This document shows positions 18,084 through 26,854 of a DNA stretch of 64,000 nucleotides, piece by piece. The DNA is from Flavobacterium piscisymbiosum (GTDB lineage: Bacteria; Bacteroidota; Bacteroidia; Flavobacteriales; Flavobacteriaceae), in contig NZ_JAJJMM010000001.1 in NCBI RefSeq assembly GCF_020905295.1, forward strand, positions 496,001-560,000, given 5' to 3'. The position numbers were made by a program, and so were the translations under genes. The notes under the pieces are model-generated. The model saw nothing but the letters and a program-made list of their open reading frames with translations, was not told the DNA's origin and searched no databases. Each line of letters opens with the position of its first letter. Position 1 is the stretch's first letter.

Positions 18084-19346
18084 TTACTCTTTCTCCAAAA
18101 CCTTTTTGGCTAATTTTCCAACGGTCAGCCCTTGTACTACAATTGAAAACAGTACTACAATATAAGTTACTTCAAGCAATAGGTTTTTATATTCTCCTTC
18201 CGGCATAGAAAGTACTAATGCAATAGAAACTCCTCCGCGAATTCCTCCCCAAACTAAAACCATTAAGGATCCTTTGTTGTAGGCAGATTTAATTCCGAAA
18301 AATTTAAATATATCAAAGAATTTCCACGGTAAAACGATAGAAAAAATTCTGGCGAATAACACTATAAAAATAGCTACAAAACCGGTTAATAATTGTTTAT
18401 TTAAATCTGGTAATAATAACAACTCAAAACCAATAAATAAGAATAAGATAGCGTTTAATATCTCATCAATAAGTTCCCAAAACTTACCTAAATAATCCTG
18501 AGTAATTTCGCTCATGGCTACTTTTTTACCATAATTACCAATAATCAATCCGGCAACTACCATCGCTAACGGACTTGAAACGTGAAAGCTTTGGGCAATT
18601 AGAAAACCTCCCATTACGATAGAAAGCGTGATTAGAACTGACACTTTATAATCGTCGATTTTTTTCATAACTCTCGATGCGGTATATCCTAAAGCAGCTC
18701 CTAATAAAAGCCCACCAATTCCTTCTTTTGCAAATAACCAGGCGATAGAACCAAAAGTCATATCAAATGTTGGATCAGTTGCCATTTTAAGAACAACAGC
18801 AAACATTACTACTGCTACTCCATCATTAAACAACGATTCACCAACAATTTTGGTTTCTATTCTTTTAGGAACTTTTGCTTGTTTTAAAACGCCTAACACC
18901 ACAATTGGATCGGTTGGAGAAATTAATGTACCAAAAACCAAACAAAATATATAAGGTATTTTTATTCCTAAAATTGGCGCTATATAATAAAGCAGCATAG
19001 AAATAATTAATGCTGATAACACAACACTAACTGTAGAATATATCATAATAGGAACTTTTTGTTCTTTAAGATCAGACATATTCACGTGCAGTGCGCCTGC
19101 GAACAAAAGAAAATTCAACATCGCTCCCATTAAGATTTCGTTGAAGTCAAATTCTTTTATTAATTCAAAAAAATGTTTGGTTGTAGCCGGAAAATAAGAA
19201 TCTCCCAATAAGCGAATGCCTACAGAAACCAACATGGCAATAATCATTATTCCGATAGTTCCAGGAAGTTTTAAAAATCTTAAATTTAAATAGGCGAAGA
19301 AAGAGGCCAATACAATAAGTATTGAAAAGGTGTAGTATAATTCCAT
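18084..19346 (-). CDS. Na+/H+ antiporter, CPA1 family
   Basis: 420 residues, mostly membrane helices (12-13). CPA1 hallmarks: GTLISPTDPIVVLG with Asp146, GESLFNDGVAVV with the ion-binding Asn174-Asp175 pair, and GGIRGGVSIALVLSMP near the C-terminus. It ends shortly after the last helix and lacks the long cytoplasmic tail of eukaryotic NHE proteins. It exchanges cytoplasmic Na+ (or K+) for protons; the exact ion cannot be read from the sequence. It is transcribed from its own promoter, divergent from the membrane protein gene at 19528. Confidence 0.92.
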   Translation of the reverse strand: MELYYTFSILIVLASFFAYLNLRFLKLPGTIGIMIIAMLVSVGIRLLGDSYFPATTKHFFELIKEFDFNEILMGAMLNFLLFAGALHVNMSDLKEQKVPIMIYSTVSVVLSALIISMLLYYIAPILGIKIPYIFCLVFGTLISPTDPIVVLGVLKQAKVPKRIETKIVGESLFNDGVAVVMFAVVLKMATDPTFDMTFGSIAWLFAKEGIGGLLLGAALGYTASRVMKKIDDYKVSVLITLSIVMGGFLIAQSFHVSSPLAMVVAGLIIGNYGKKVAMSEITQDYLGKFWELIDEILNAILFLFIGFELLLLPDLNKQLLTGFVAIFIVLFARIFSIVLPWKFFDIFKFFGIKSAYNKGSLMVLVWGGIRGGVSIALVLSMPEGEYKNLLLEVTYIVVLFSIVVQGLTVGKLAKKVLEKE

Positions 19347-19360
19347 AAATGTGATTTTTA

Positions 19361-19390
19361 CAAAAATATATTTCCATTATCTAATACAAA
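19361..19390 (-). promoter_or_regulatory. Promoter of the antiporter gene
   Basis: Read on the minus strand: TTTG (19390-19387), 18 nt, TATTTTTG (19368-19361). Transcription would start near 19356, about 10 nt before the ATG at 19346. Confidence 0.75.
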
Positions 19391-19465
19391 ATTTCATTTC
19401 CTAAATTAACATAACTTTACAATTATGAGAAATGATTTTCTAAAGCGATAAATAGTAAAGAATAT

Positions 19466-19495
19466 TTTGATATCATTTTAAAAAGAATATTTTTG
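19466..19495 (+). promoter_or_regulatory. Promoter of the membrane protein/lipoprotein operon
   Basis: TTTG at 19466-19469, 18-nt spacer, TATTTTTG at 19488-19495. Predicted start of transcription is near 19500, about 28 nt before the ATG at 19528. It diverges from the antiporter promoter. Confidence 0.75.
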
Positions 19496-19527
19496 TACGT
19501 AATTACTCTTCTTTTTAAAACCATTCT

Positions 19528-20940
19528 ATGAAATTAATTTTTAGCGAAACTCAAAATAATGTTATTGATAAAATTTGGGTATTCGGAATTATACTTTTCT
19601 CACTAAGTATGCTCTTGTATTACCTCGAAGTCTTTACCCCCAACACATTTATATTTATACAAATTTGGCGTGTACTTTTTTGGTATTTCAACACACTAAT
19701 TCTTTCCTGGTATTTTTATAAAAACAATAAAATAAAGACAGGGATCATTTTACAATTGCTGAGTATTCCTTATTTTTTCAAAAATGATGTTTCATTTTTA
19801 TTAGACTATAATTTCACACATTATCTTTACGATTTCACCTGGTATAAGAGTAGTTACATCTACAAAATCATCAATTTTCTATCGCTAATAGTGCCTTTTC
19901 TTTATTTTGTCAAGCATTACTTTGCACTAGAAAACTTTAATGTTTCTAAAAAAACAAAATGGCTTTTTCCTATACTAATATCAATACTTTTACTCAACGT
20001 TATTGATATAGAAGTTGAAAATACATTTGGAAATTTTACATTTTTAAATTTCACCGAACCTTATATGCAGGATATATTCATAACGATTATGGAATTTATC
20101 AATACCTTCAAAATTTTATTTGCTCTGATCGGCTTTTTCTACATTACCAATAGATTTGGAGGAATTAAAAGTATCCGAAAACCTATCGATGAACAATTTA
20201 TTGACACAAAATTCTTTAAATGGGGTTTTATCATTAGTTTTTTTCTTTTAATTCTAACTCTCTTAAATCTGGCTCAATCGATATTTACAATTTCTATTTT
20301 CTCTTCAAAATTTGATTTATCTGAAGTAATAAAATTAGTATCAAACTATTTCCTTCTACTATATTCAGGAAGATTTTTAGGCAATCTGATTCAGTTTCGC
20401 GGTTATTCCTTAAAAAAATATTTCGGAATTATAAATGTATTTACGCTTATTCCTATCTTCAATATTTTTAGCTTTTTAGTTTTACTGCTAACAAAAAGAG
20501 CAGAAAACGTTACGCAATATTTTCTTAATCTAAAGAAAAACAAAAAACTTCATTTGGCTCTTTATTGCCTTTTACTGACTGCTTTTTTAATATATGAGTA
20601 TTTTACAAGTGAAGTAAAAGCCATAAACGATTTGATAAAAATCCCTGTATTTATACTAGCAATCCTTTTGGTTGCTTACTATAAAATCATGACTAAAATT
20701 GTTCCTTTTGCAGTTGTTCTGTTTTTATATTTTGAAGATGTGAAACACTTTTTTGATTTTACTGAAGGATATCTCATTTTTTTTAAAGACAAAATCTTCT
20801 CCTTTCTATGGCTCTCTAGTTTTGGTGTTTTTATTCTTTATTATGTTCTTTATTATGTTTTGCATAAATCCTTTTATGTTGAGTATTCAAACAGTAAAAA
20901 CGAAGAAAACGTAACAGTAAATATTGATAAGTTTAATTAA
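19528..20940 (+). CDS. Polytopic membrane protein, unknown family
   Basis: 470 residues with about ten to twelve hydrophobic segments, rich in Phe, Ile, Leu and Tyr, and few charged residues outside the loops. No transporter or enzyme motif was recognised. The C-terminal 25 residues are hydrophilic (YSNSKNEENVTVNI). It is the first of three genes with gaps of 7 nt or less between the first two and 2 nt between the last two; the others encode lipoproteins, so the three may form an envelope complex. Confidence 0.75.
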   Translation: MKLIFSETQNNVIDKIWVFGIILFSLSMLLYYLEVFTPNTFIFIQIWRVLFWYFNTLILSWYFYKNNKIKTGIILQLLSIPYFFKNDVSFLLDYNFTHYLYDFTWYKSSYIYKIINFLSLIVPFLYFVKHYFALENFNVSKKTKWLFPILISILLLNVIDIEVENTFGNFTFLNFTEPYMQDIFITIMEFINTFKILFALIGFFYITNRFGGIKSIRKPIDEQFIDTKFFKWGFIISFFLLILTLLNLAQSIFTISIFSSKFDLSEVIKLVSNYFLLLYSGRFLGNLIQFRGYSLKKYFGIINVFTLIPIFNIFSFLVLLLTKRAENVTQYFLNLKKNKKLHLALYCLLLTAFLIYEYFTSEVKAINDLIKIPVFILAILLVAYYKIMTKIVPFAVVLFLYFEDVKHFFDFTEGYLIFFKDKIFSFLWLSSFGVFILYYVLYYVLHKSFYVEYSNSKNEENVTVNIDKFN

Positions 20941-20956
20941 CAAATAGATGCGCATT

Positions 20957-22123
20957 ATGAAAATTATCAAAATAATATATTTACTAGTATTACTTTTATC
21001 AATATTAAGTTGCAAAAGATATAATCTTGAAGAAAATCAAGGCAATAATGAGTTAACTGCACAAGCGACAAAAATCAACAAACAAGAAGCTCAAAAGATT
21101 TTGAATTCAAAAGTAAACCTGGCTTCATTTTCTGAACCAGGTAAATTCAATATTTCTATTCCGGACAATTATATTTCTACAGTTACCGTCTACGAGCAGG
21201 GTAATATTGATTTGAAATTTGGGAAAATAGATTTTGAAACCCTAAAAGATGTAATCGCTATTGATTTAACCTCAGCTTTACTCCCGCGTGAAAGGCTTTG
21301 TTCACAAAGCGTTTACATTGTCAAAGAAGAAAATCTTAATTTGGTCACTATAGCCGAAATCAAAAAACAAATTGTTAAAGAAAATCATATTTACTTTGAA
21401 GATTCTAATAGTATTATTTATGGCGAAAATTTTACCGTAATACATTACGAGTACGATTCTACCTCAAAAAGCTATATTATTTACAACGGAGAAGTAGATC
21501 ATTTTGCTAAATTTCCTGAAAAAGAAAATCTGGCGCTTCATATGCTTAAAAATGGCAAAAATTTATTAAAGAAAGATTTCAAAAAAAATCCTTTCAATTC
21601 CTGGGAAGAATATGTTTTGAATACACCTCAGGCTGAAATCTATTTATTCAAATCTATTTTTAATAAATTAGATAAAGAAATGAAAGCTTTTTTAGACATC
21701 AACCAATCCGTTTCACCAAGATCAGAGGGAAACTATGATTATGTCACATTTTACAGAACAAATGATGAAATGGATTTTACTTATCTTAATTTTCTAAATG
21801 CAGTAAAAACAAACGCCTTAGAAAACTTCACAATTCCTGAGAAAATCAGTTCCGACTTCGATAATATTTTTTTTAGTTCCAGATATTCACTCTCAAATAA
21901 ATATAGTTTTACCCAAATTGATAATCTCACGGATTTAAAAATTACGGATTCAGGATACAATAATCGTGTTTTTGAAAAATTGATTTGTAATGTACAATAT
22001 GAAGGAAAAAGTTTTTACTTAGTTACTAATGAGGTCTCAGATCTTACAAGGGACTTCTACATTAAAATGTTCAATTATTATTCAAAAAACAAAACATTAG
22101 ACATTCCTGCCCTAAAAAAATAA
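20957..22123 (+). CDS. Lipoprotein, unknown family
   Basis: 388 residues from the ATG at 20957 (an ATG at 20948 is also possible). The signal peptide ends LLLSILSCK, a lipobox with the lipidated Cys, so the product is an anchored envelope protein. The mature part is hydrophilic with no recognised domain. It is the middle gene of a three-gene unit between a polytopic membrane protein and a second lipoprotein. Confidence 0.75.
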   Translation: MKIIKIIYLLVLLLSILSCKRYNLEENQGNNELTAQATKINKQEAQKILNSKVNLASFSEPGKFNISIPDNYISTVTVYEQGNIDLKFGKIDFETLKDVIAIDLTSALLPRERLCSQSVYIVKEENLNLVTIAEIKKQIVKENHIYFEDSNSIIYGENFTVIHYEYDSTSKSYIIYNGEVDHFAKFPEKENLALHMLKNGKNLLKKDFKKNPFNSWEEYVLNTPQAEIYLFKSIFNKLDKEMKAFLDINQSVSPRSEGNYDYVTFYRTNDEMDFTYLNFLNAVKTNALENFTIPEKISSDFDNIFFSSRYSLSNKYSFTQIDNLTDLKITDSGYNNRVFEKLICNVQYEGKSFYLVTNEVSDLTRDFYIKMFNYYSKNKTLDIPALKK

Positions 22124-22125
22124 AT

Positions 22126-22620
22126 ATGAAAATCATACTAAAAACGATTGTATTAACAGTGTTACTAACACTCTACGGTTGCCATTCTGTTGGGAAAGAA
22201 TTAATTGAAGTACCAGTAACAAAAGAAGAAATTACTTCTTCAGGTGAAATCAATTTAAAAAAAGGAGAAACCATTTCATTTTGGACGAAAATAAATAGCG
22301 GTACTCCATATCCTGAATACACCATTAAATATTTGATTGAAGAAAATAAAAAAACAATTGAATTTGATAGTATTAGTAGATTCACTTATGAAAAAAATCA
22401 TATAATAAACGCTACGGCAACTTCTGAAGACATAACTGAAAAAACTTTTGAAGAAAAAGATACCATAATACACAAGGAAAATTTTGAATTTGAACTTGAA
22501 AATAAAAAATTTACTGCGCCAAAAGATGGCAAATACACATTTGCTTTCAAGCTGACAAAATACGAACCTGAGTCGCAATCCTCTTTTAGCAGTGGTGTAT
22601 CTATCATTTTAAGGAAATAA
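22126..22620 (+). CDS. Lipoprotein, unknown family
   Basis: 164 residues. The signal peptide ends LTLYGCH (lipobox Cys). The mature part looks beta-rich: FWTKINSGTPYPEYTIKYLI, then FTAPKDGKYTFAFKLTKYEP, a pattern like a jelly-roll or carbohydrate-module fold, but I cannot assign a family. It starts 2 nt after the preceding gene and ends the three-gene unit. Confidence 0.75.
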   Translation: MKIILKTIVLTVLLTLYGCHSVGKELIEVPVTKEEITSSGEINLKKGETISFWTKINSGTPYPEYTIKYLIEENKKTIEFDSISRFTYEKNHIINATATSEDITEKTFEEKDTIIHKENFEFELENKKFTAPKDGKYTFAFKLTKYEPESQSSFSSGVSIILRK

Positions 22621-22715
22621 TAGATTCGGTTTTCGCATCATTTCGTTAATCACTTAAAAACAATTTCATTTCCTAAATTAAAAGAACTTTATTTTTAAAG
22701 ACAACAAAAGTCATA

Positions 22716-22746
22716 AAAAATGTCGAAGATAAACTTCGACATTTTT
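22716..22746. terminator. Bidirectional terminator
   Basis: 13-bp stem AAAAATGTCGAAG / CTTCGACATTTTT with a 5-nt loop. A and T runs on both sides serve the convergent genes ending at 22620 and 22788. Confidence 0.9.
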
Positions 22747-22787
22747 ATTTTTCACCCAAGATTTTGCTGAACACTGACGGTTATTTT

Positions 22788-24272
22788 TTACTTCTTAGCA
22801 TTAATAAAATCAACAAGCTGCTGCGTTTTCAATGCTTCTATTTCTTTAATACGTTTTGCACGTGAATTATCTAAATTATTGGCATTTTTACCCGTAAGCG
22901 CTGTGGCTGGTTTGGTAAACAGTAAATAATCTCCAAATAAATGACTTAAAAACAAAGGGGAATTTCCAGGTCTGCTTTTATCAAAATTTGCAGATTGATG
23001 ACAATAAAAGCAGCTTACTAAATTACTATTATTAATATCATGCAAATCCTTTTGAAAAGTCTGGGTGTAGGTTTCCATAGTAATGTTTGCCAAATTAACA
23101 GAACCTCTGGCTAACGAATCCGGAAGTGCACTTGCAATATCTCTTGTTACAATTGCTTTTTTCTGACCTTCAGAAGAAACCCCATCAAAATTTAACCAGA
23201 CAGAACCATTGTAAAAATAGTTTTTAAAAACATCTTTCAAATTAGACGCTACACATTTATTGATATCCTCAATATTATTAAAATTAGCAGGTTCTGCCTG
23301 ACTTGTTGCCATAAAGTCTCCCGTATTTAAATTCTTTGGAACTCCATATTCATACAGAATAAAGGCTTTATTCTCGACAACTGGCGAAGTTGCATTTCTA
23401 ATCCATTTGATACCACTTATACCACTACTTGTTCCTTTTTCGTAAAATAACATTTCATTTGCCGCCGTTACCGAATTGGTTTTCTTATCGTAAACTGGCG
23501 CCATATCCTTATGCTCAAAAGTTGCCCAGATAAATTCGGGATGATTTTTTACAACTCCTACCACGTGCATTCCCAGCAATGCCATAGTTTTTTCGACATA
23601 TTGTCCTTTACTATTTTGAACAGCTGCCTTAATGGTAAAATAATTCTGTTGCTGCGCTTTGGCAATTGCGTTTATATTAATCCAGGAAACTTTTAATTCT
23701 AAAGCTCCAACAGGAAATGTCTCTAAATTAGAAACCGGTAATTTTCCGCTATTGATTAAAGAAGCCATTAAAACAGCTTTGTCTTTTAGCAATGCATTAA
23801 CGTGAATGGAATAATACACTGTATCTGCAGCTGCAGCATTATTATATTTAGGATTAGAACGTAAAACAGCACTAAAACCAGCCTGGTTAATAGAACTCAA
23901 CGTAAGTTTAAGCCCCAATTGTGGCGCAACAGGTTCCATTTGCGGAGTAACCAAATCGAGAGAATCCAAGAAAAACAGATTTCCGCCTGACAATGGCTTT
24001 GTTACCCACAAAAACTTTTGCCACGACCATTGATGAAAATCACAATTTGTTGTATTTTCATTATCAAACGGACTTCCGTCACCTTCTTTTGGAGCTGGAG
24101 TTTGCTCATGCGGAAACCAACTTGTCTCACAGTTACAGGAATCTGCTGATGCATTTGCATAAGAAGCTCCATCTTGATATATTCCGTTATTTTTATTAAA
24201 AAGAAACAACCACAAACCAACTGCTATTATTATGATAAGCAGTAAACTAATGATAACGTATTTTTTTTTCAT
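22788..24272 (-). CDS. Membrane-anchored protein with one CxxCH haem-type motif
   Basis: 494 residues. One N-terminal membrane segment (about residues 4-24), then a Cys-rich stretch (SCNCETSWFPHEQ), then a long domain I do not recognise, and near the C-terminus CFYCH at residues 421-425, a single c-type haem attachment motif. The distal half also has FKNYFYNGSVWLNFDGV and SVNLANITMETYTQTFQ. This suggests a periplasmic redox or haem-containing enzyme. The upstream neighbour on the same strand is the DUF1842-like gene, but a terminator lies between them. Confidence 0.75.
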   Translation of the reverse strand: MKKKYVIISLLLIIIIAVGLWLFLFNKNNGIYQDGASYANASADSCNCETSWFPHEQTPAPKEGDGSPFDNENTTNCDFHQWSWQKFLWVTKPLSGGNLFFLDSLDLVTPQMEPVAPQLGLKLTLSSINQAGFSAVLRSNPKYNNAAAADTVYYSIHVNALLKDKAVLMASLINSGKLPVSNLETFPVGALELKVSWININAIAKAQQQNYFTIKAAVQNSKGQYVEKTMALLGMHVVGVVKNHPEFIWATFEHKDMAPVYDKKTNSVTAANEMLFYEKGTSSGISGIKWIRNATSPVVENKAFILYEYGVPKNLNTGDFMATSQAEPANFNNIEDINKCVASNLKDVFKNYFYNGSVWLNFDGVSSEGQKKAIVTRDIASALPDSLARGSVNLANITMETYTQTFQKDLHDINNSNLVSCFYCHQSANFDKSRPGNSPLFLSHLFGDYLLFTKPATALTGKNANNLDNSRAKRIKEIEALKTQQLVDFINAKK

Positions 24273-24317
24273 TTTCTTATAGGTTTAAATTGATTAGATA
24301 AACAGGGGAAATTCAAT

Positions 24318-24348
24318 AAAAAAGATCGCCTTAATCAGGCGATCTTTA
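24318..24348 (-). terminator. Terminator after the DUF1842-like gene
   Basis: Stem AAAGATCGCC / GGCGATCTTT with a 7-nt loop; on the minus strand it is followed by a T run. It separates the two minus-strand genes. Confidence 0.85.
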
Positions 24349-24419
24349 AATCAAAACTCTTATCGAGTCAGGAAATTTTTGCTATCCTGTTGAATTTGTT
24401 TTTGGGGAGAAATTAATTT

Positions 24420-24833
24420 TTAAACCAATTCTTCTTTTAAGTTTTTTGCTGCCGCTACCGGTACATTTTCAATATTATGTTTATAATATGAAAAACCTCC
24501 AGTTCCGTTCCAAGCATTATCGATTGCTAAATGAGCATCAAAATTGGCTAAAAATGAACCAATTGCCGGTGGAGGAACAGAGTGTATATATTGTCCCTGA
24601 AGACTAACAACTTGTGTAACTTTACCTATTCCTGCGGCATATATTTTTCCTTTTACGTTAACAACAATATGACTATCCGGACCTTGTATTGCCTGAGTAA
24701 TTACAACTGTACCTGTAACAGTATGTTGTGATGGTACAACTACTAAACTAAATTTTGCAATTGGAGCACCTGGTGTTCCAACATTTCCAATTGTGCCTTG
24801 TGCTAAATAAGCACCTGCTAATAAATCTGACAT
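24420..24833 (-). CDS. DUF1842-like protein
   Basis: 137 residues, no signal peptide. It is beta-rich, with PIAKFSLVVVPSQHTVTGTV, VVNVKGKIYAAGIGKVTQVV and a C-terminal GTGGFSYYKHNIENVPV. This matches my memory of the DUF1842 family of small proteins of unknown function, which I place with moderate confidence. On the minus strand its neighbour downstream is the CxxCH protein. Confidence 0.65.
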   Translation of the reverse strand: MSDLLAGAYLAQGTIGNVGTPGAPIAKFSLVVVPSQHTVTGTVVITQAIQGPDSHIVVNVKGKIYAAGIGKVTQVVSLQGQYIHSVPPPAIGSFLANFDAHLAIDNAWNGTGGFSYYKHNIENVPVAAAKNLKEELV

Positions 24834-25134
24834 AACTTTTTGATTTAGGTTTCCTACTCATAAGGCTTTTCGGGAACGCCTCGTTTTTTTTAGTGGTTTC
24901 TGCTCCACCTATTTAATCTGTTAATCGTATTATTTAGTGTTTAAAAAACATCTTGAATAATAGATTTGGGATGATTTCTATTTCAAAACTATATCAAATA
25001 AACAGGCATAATTAATAAAATGATATAGAGTGGAAATTATTGGTTATGAATGAGATAATGAATGACACAGAAAAATTTCGCACGTAAAAACACCTATTCC
25101 TGCTGATTTGAAAAAATAAAACAACTTTTTTAAA
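24834..25134. other. Intergenic region between divergent genes
   Basis: About 300 nt before the GbsR-type operator. It contains a GC-richer hairpin near 24860-24885 (AGGC / GCCT) in the leader of the DUF1842-like gene, and CAAAACTA at 24984-24991, a possible minus-strand -7 element without a clear -33. No gene was recognised. Confidence 0.4.
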
Positions 25135-25164
25135 TTAAACTTTCATTTATTTTTGAAAGTTTAA
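25135..25164. promoter_or_regulatory. Palindromic operator upstream of the GbsR-type gene
   Basis: TTAAACTTTCA-N8-TGAAAGTTTAA, with perfect 11-bp arms. The same AAACTTTCA-N8-TGAAAGTTT palindrome, with the same 8-nt spacer, lies just after the regulator gene at 25705-25730. This one overlaps the -33 element of the regulator promoter, as expected for autorepression. Confidence 0.85.
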
Positions 25165-25183
25165 AAACTTTTACTTACATTTG
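25152..25183 (+). promoter_or_regulatory. Promoter of the GbsR-type gene
   Basis: TTTG ending at 25155, 20-nt spacer, TACATTTG at 25176-25183. The -7 element ends 4 nt before the ATG at 25188, so the transcript would be leaderless or nearly so. Confidence 0.7.
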
Positions 25184-25187
25184 ATCT

Positions 25188-25691
25188 ATGGAATTCAAAG
25201 AAGCAAAAAATAAGTTTGTACAAACCTGGGGAGCATTAGGTTCTCAGTGGGGAATTAATAAAACCATGGCACAAATCCATGCTTTATTAATGGTCTCGAA
25301 CGAACCTGTTTCTATGGAAGACATTATGGACGAATTGCAAATTTCCCGCGGCAATACCAGTATGAACCTAAAAGCTTTGATGGATTGGGGAATTGTTTAT
25401 AAAGAATACAAAACCGGAGAAAGAAGAGAGTTTTTTACCGCCGAAAAAGATCTTGACGAATTGGCTGTAAAAATTGCCAGAGAAAGAAGCAAAAGAGAAA
25501 TTAAACCTGCGCTTAAAATTTTAAAAGAAGTTTCGACAATTGATGCCAACAATTCGGCTGAAGAAAAACATTTTGTAGATCAGACCTCTAAATTGTATGA
25601 TTTCGTTTTAAAAGCAGATAATATGTTAGACAAAATGACTGAATTTAATGATAATTGGTTAGGCCGTTTGGTTTTAAAAATAATGAAGTAA
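25188..25691 (+). CDS. GbsR/MarR family transcriptional regulator
   Basis: 167 residues. A winged helix-turn-helix occupies about residues 28-90: AQIHALLMVSNEPVSMEDIM, ELQISRGNTSMNLKALMDWG, TGERREFFTAEKD (wing). The length and MEFKEAKNKFVQTWG start are typical of the GbsR subgroup. A perfect palindrome lies directly upstream and an identical one directly downstream, before the next gene. The regulator probably represses itself and the following genes; the effector is unknown. Confidence 0.9.
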   Translation: MEFKEAKNKFVQTWGALGSQWGINKTMAQIHALLMVSNEPVSMEDIMDELQISRGNTSMNLKALMDWGIVYKEYKTGERREFFTAEKDLDELAVKIARERSKREIKPALKILKEVSTIDANNSAEEKHFVDQTSKLYDFVLKADNMLDKMTEFNDNWLGRLVLKIMK

Positions 25692-25704
25692 AAAAATTTA
25701 ATTA

Positions 25705-25730
25705 AAACTTTCATTTTTTTCTGAAAGTTT
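25705..25730. promoter_or_regulatory. Second copy of the GbsR-type operator
   Basis: AAACTTTCA-N8-TGAAAGTTT, arms and spacer length identical to the site before the regulator. It sits 16 nt before the ATG of the next gene (25747). No TAnnTTTG is visible in the gap, so the second promoter is not clear. Confidence 0.85.
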
Positions 25731-25746
25731 AAAACAATCAATAACT

Positions 25747-26085
25747 ATGAAAGCTATAAACTACCTCAACTACTTTTTTGTTGCTACACCCATAATACTT
25801 ATTACAATAGGGCTGTTTACAAGTTCTGAACTAGCATGTTTTGGTTTTTTATTCACCATACTTACCGGTTTGTTTCAATTAATTTTTGGAATAAAAATGC
25901 TAATCGATGAACCAGATGACAAAAATCTTCAGGCTTATGTAAACGGAGTTATTTTCTTTTTCCTGCTTTGGCCCGTTAATGCTTTTATAATGCATTTTGA
26001 ATTTATTTATTTCCTATTATTTATAATACCAATAATTCTGGCCATCTATTTTTCTATCATAACTTATAAAAAAGCGTACCAATGA
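25747..26085 (+). CDS. Small four-helix membrane protein
   Basis: 112 residues with four predicted membrane helices (about residues 7-25, 28-50, 63-80 and 84-104). No recognised family. It starts 16 nt after the second operator and its stop overlaps the DUF2071 start by 4 nt, so the two are translationally coupled. It is probably the first gene of the operon controlled by the GbsR-type regulator. Confidence 0.75.
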   Translation: MKAINYLNYFFVATPIILITIGLFTSSELACFGFLFTILTGLFQLIFGIKMLIDEPDDKNLQAYVNGVIFFFLLWPVNAFIMHFEFIYFLLFIIPIILAIYFSIITYKKAYQ

Positions 26086-26837
26086 ACTTCTTAAAAGCAG
26101 AATGGAAAAACTTAGCACTCTTTAATTATGAAGTTGATGCTAAAATATTAGAAAAATATCTTCCCGCTGGAACTGAAATAGATTTTTGGAATAACAAATG
26201 TTATGTGAGTCTGGTTGGATTTATGTTTAAAAACACAAAGGTTTTAGGAATTAAAGTTCCGTTTCATGTAAATTTTGAAGAAATCAATTTAAGATTTTAC
26301 GTAAAACGTTTTGAAAACGGCGAATGGAAACGCGGCGTTGTTTTTATCAAAGAAATTGTTCCTAAAAAAGCGATCACTTTTATTGCCAATACCTTGTATC
26401 AGGAACATTATGAAACGCAGAAAATGAGACATCAAATCATTGAGAATACAACTACCAATACTTTTATTTATCAATGGAAGAGTAACGAAAAGTGGAATAC
26501 TATTGAATTAGAAACTGAAAAAAATTCAATAGAAATTAAAATTGATTCTGAAGCTGAATTTATCACAGAACATTATTTTGGATATACCAAAATTGATAGC
26601 GAAACTACTTTTGAGTATGAAGTTCAACACCCAAGATGGGAACAATATAAAGTTCTAAATCATAAAATAGATATTGATTTTCAGAAAAATTACGGTAGTG
26701 ATTTTGAGTTTTTAGAAACTACTTTTCCAACTTCAGTTTTCCTTGCAAAAGGATCTGCAATTAAAGTAAAAAACAAACGCAAATTGCCAGAAATACAAGT
26801 TTTGGAGAATCTTACAGCTACAATTGATAGTTATTAA
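26082..26837 (+). CDS. DUF2071 (YqjF-like) family protein
   Basis: 251 residues, soluble. It begins MNFLKAEWKNLALFNYEVD and has LPAGTEIDFWNNKCYVSLVG, VPFHVNFEEINLRFYV and KRGVVFIKEIVPKKAI, the conserved pattern of DUF2071, a family related to acetoacetate-decarboxylase-like folds but of unknown activity. Overlaps the preceding gene by ATGA, consistent with coupling. Confidence 0.85.
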   Translation: MNFLKAEWKNLALFNYEVDAKILEKYLPAGTEIDFWNNKCYVSLVGFMFKNTKVLGIKVPFHVNFEEINLRFYVKRFENGEWKRGVVFIKEIVPKKAITFIANTLYQEHYETQKMRHQIIENTTTNTFIYQWKSNEKWNTIELETEKNSIEIKIDSEAEFITEHYFGYTKIDSETTFEYEVQHPRWEQYKVLNHKIDIDFQKNYGSDFEFLETTFPTSVFLAKGSAIKVKNKRKLPEIQVLENLTATIDSY

Positions 26838-26854
26838 TTTATAAAACGAAAATC

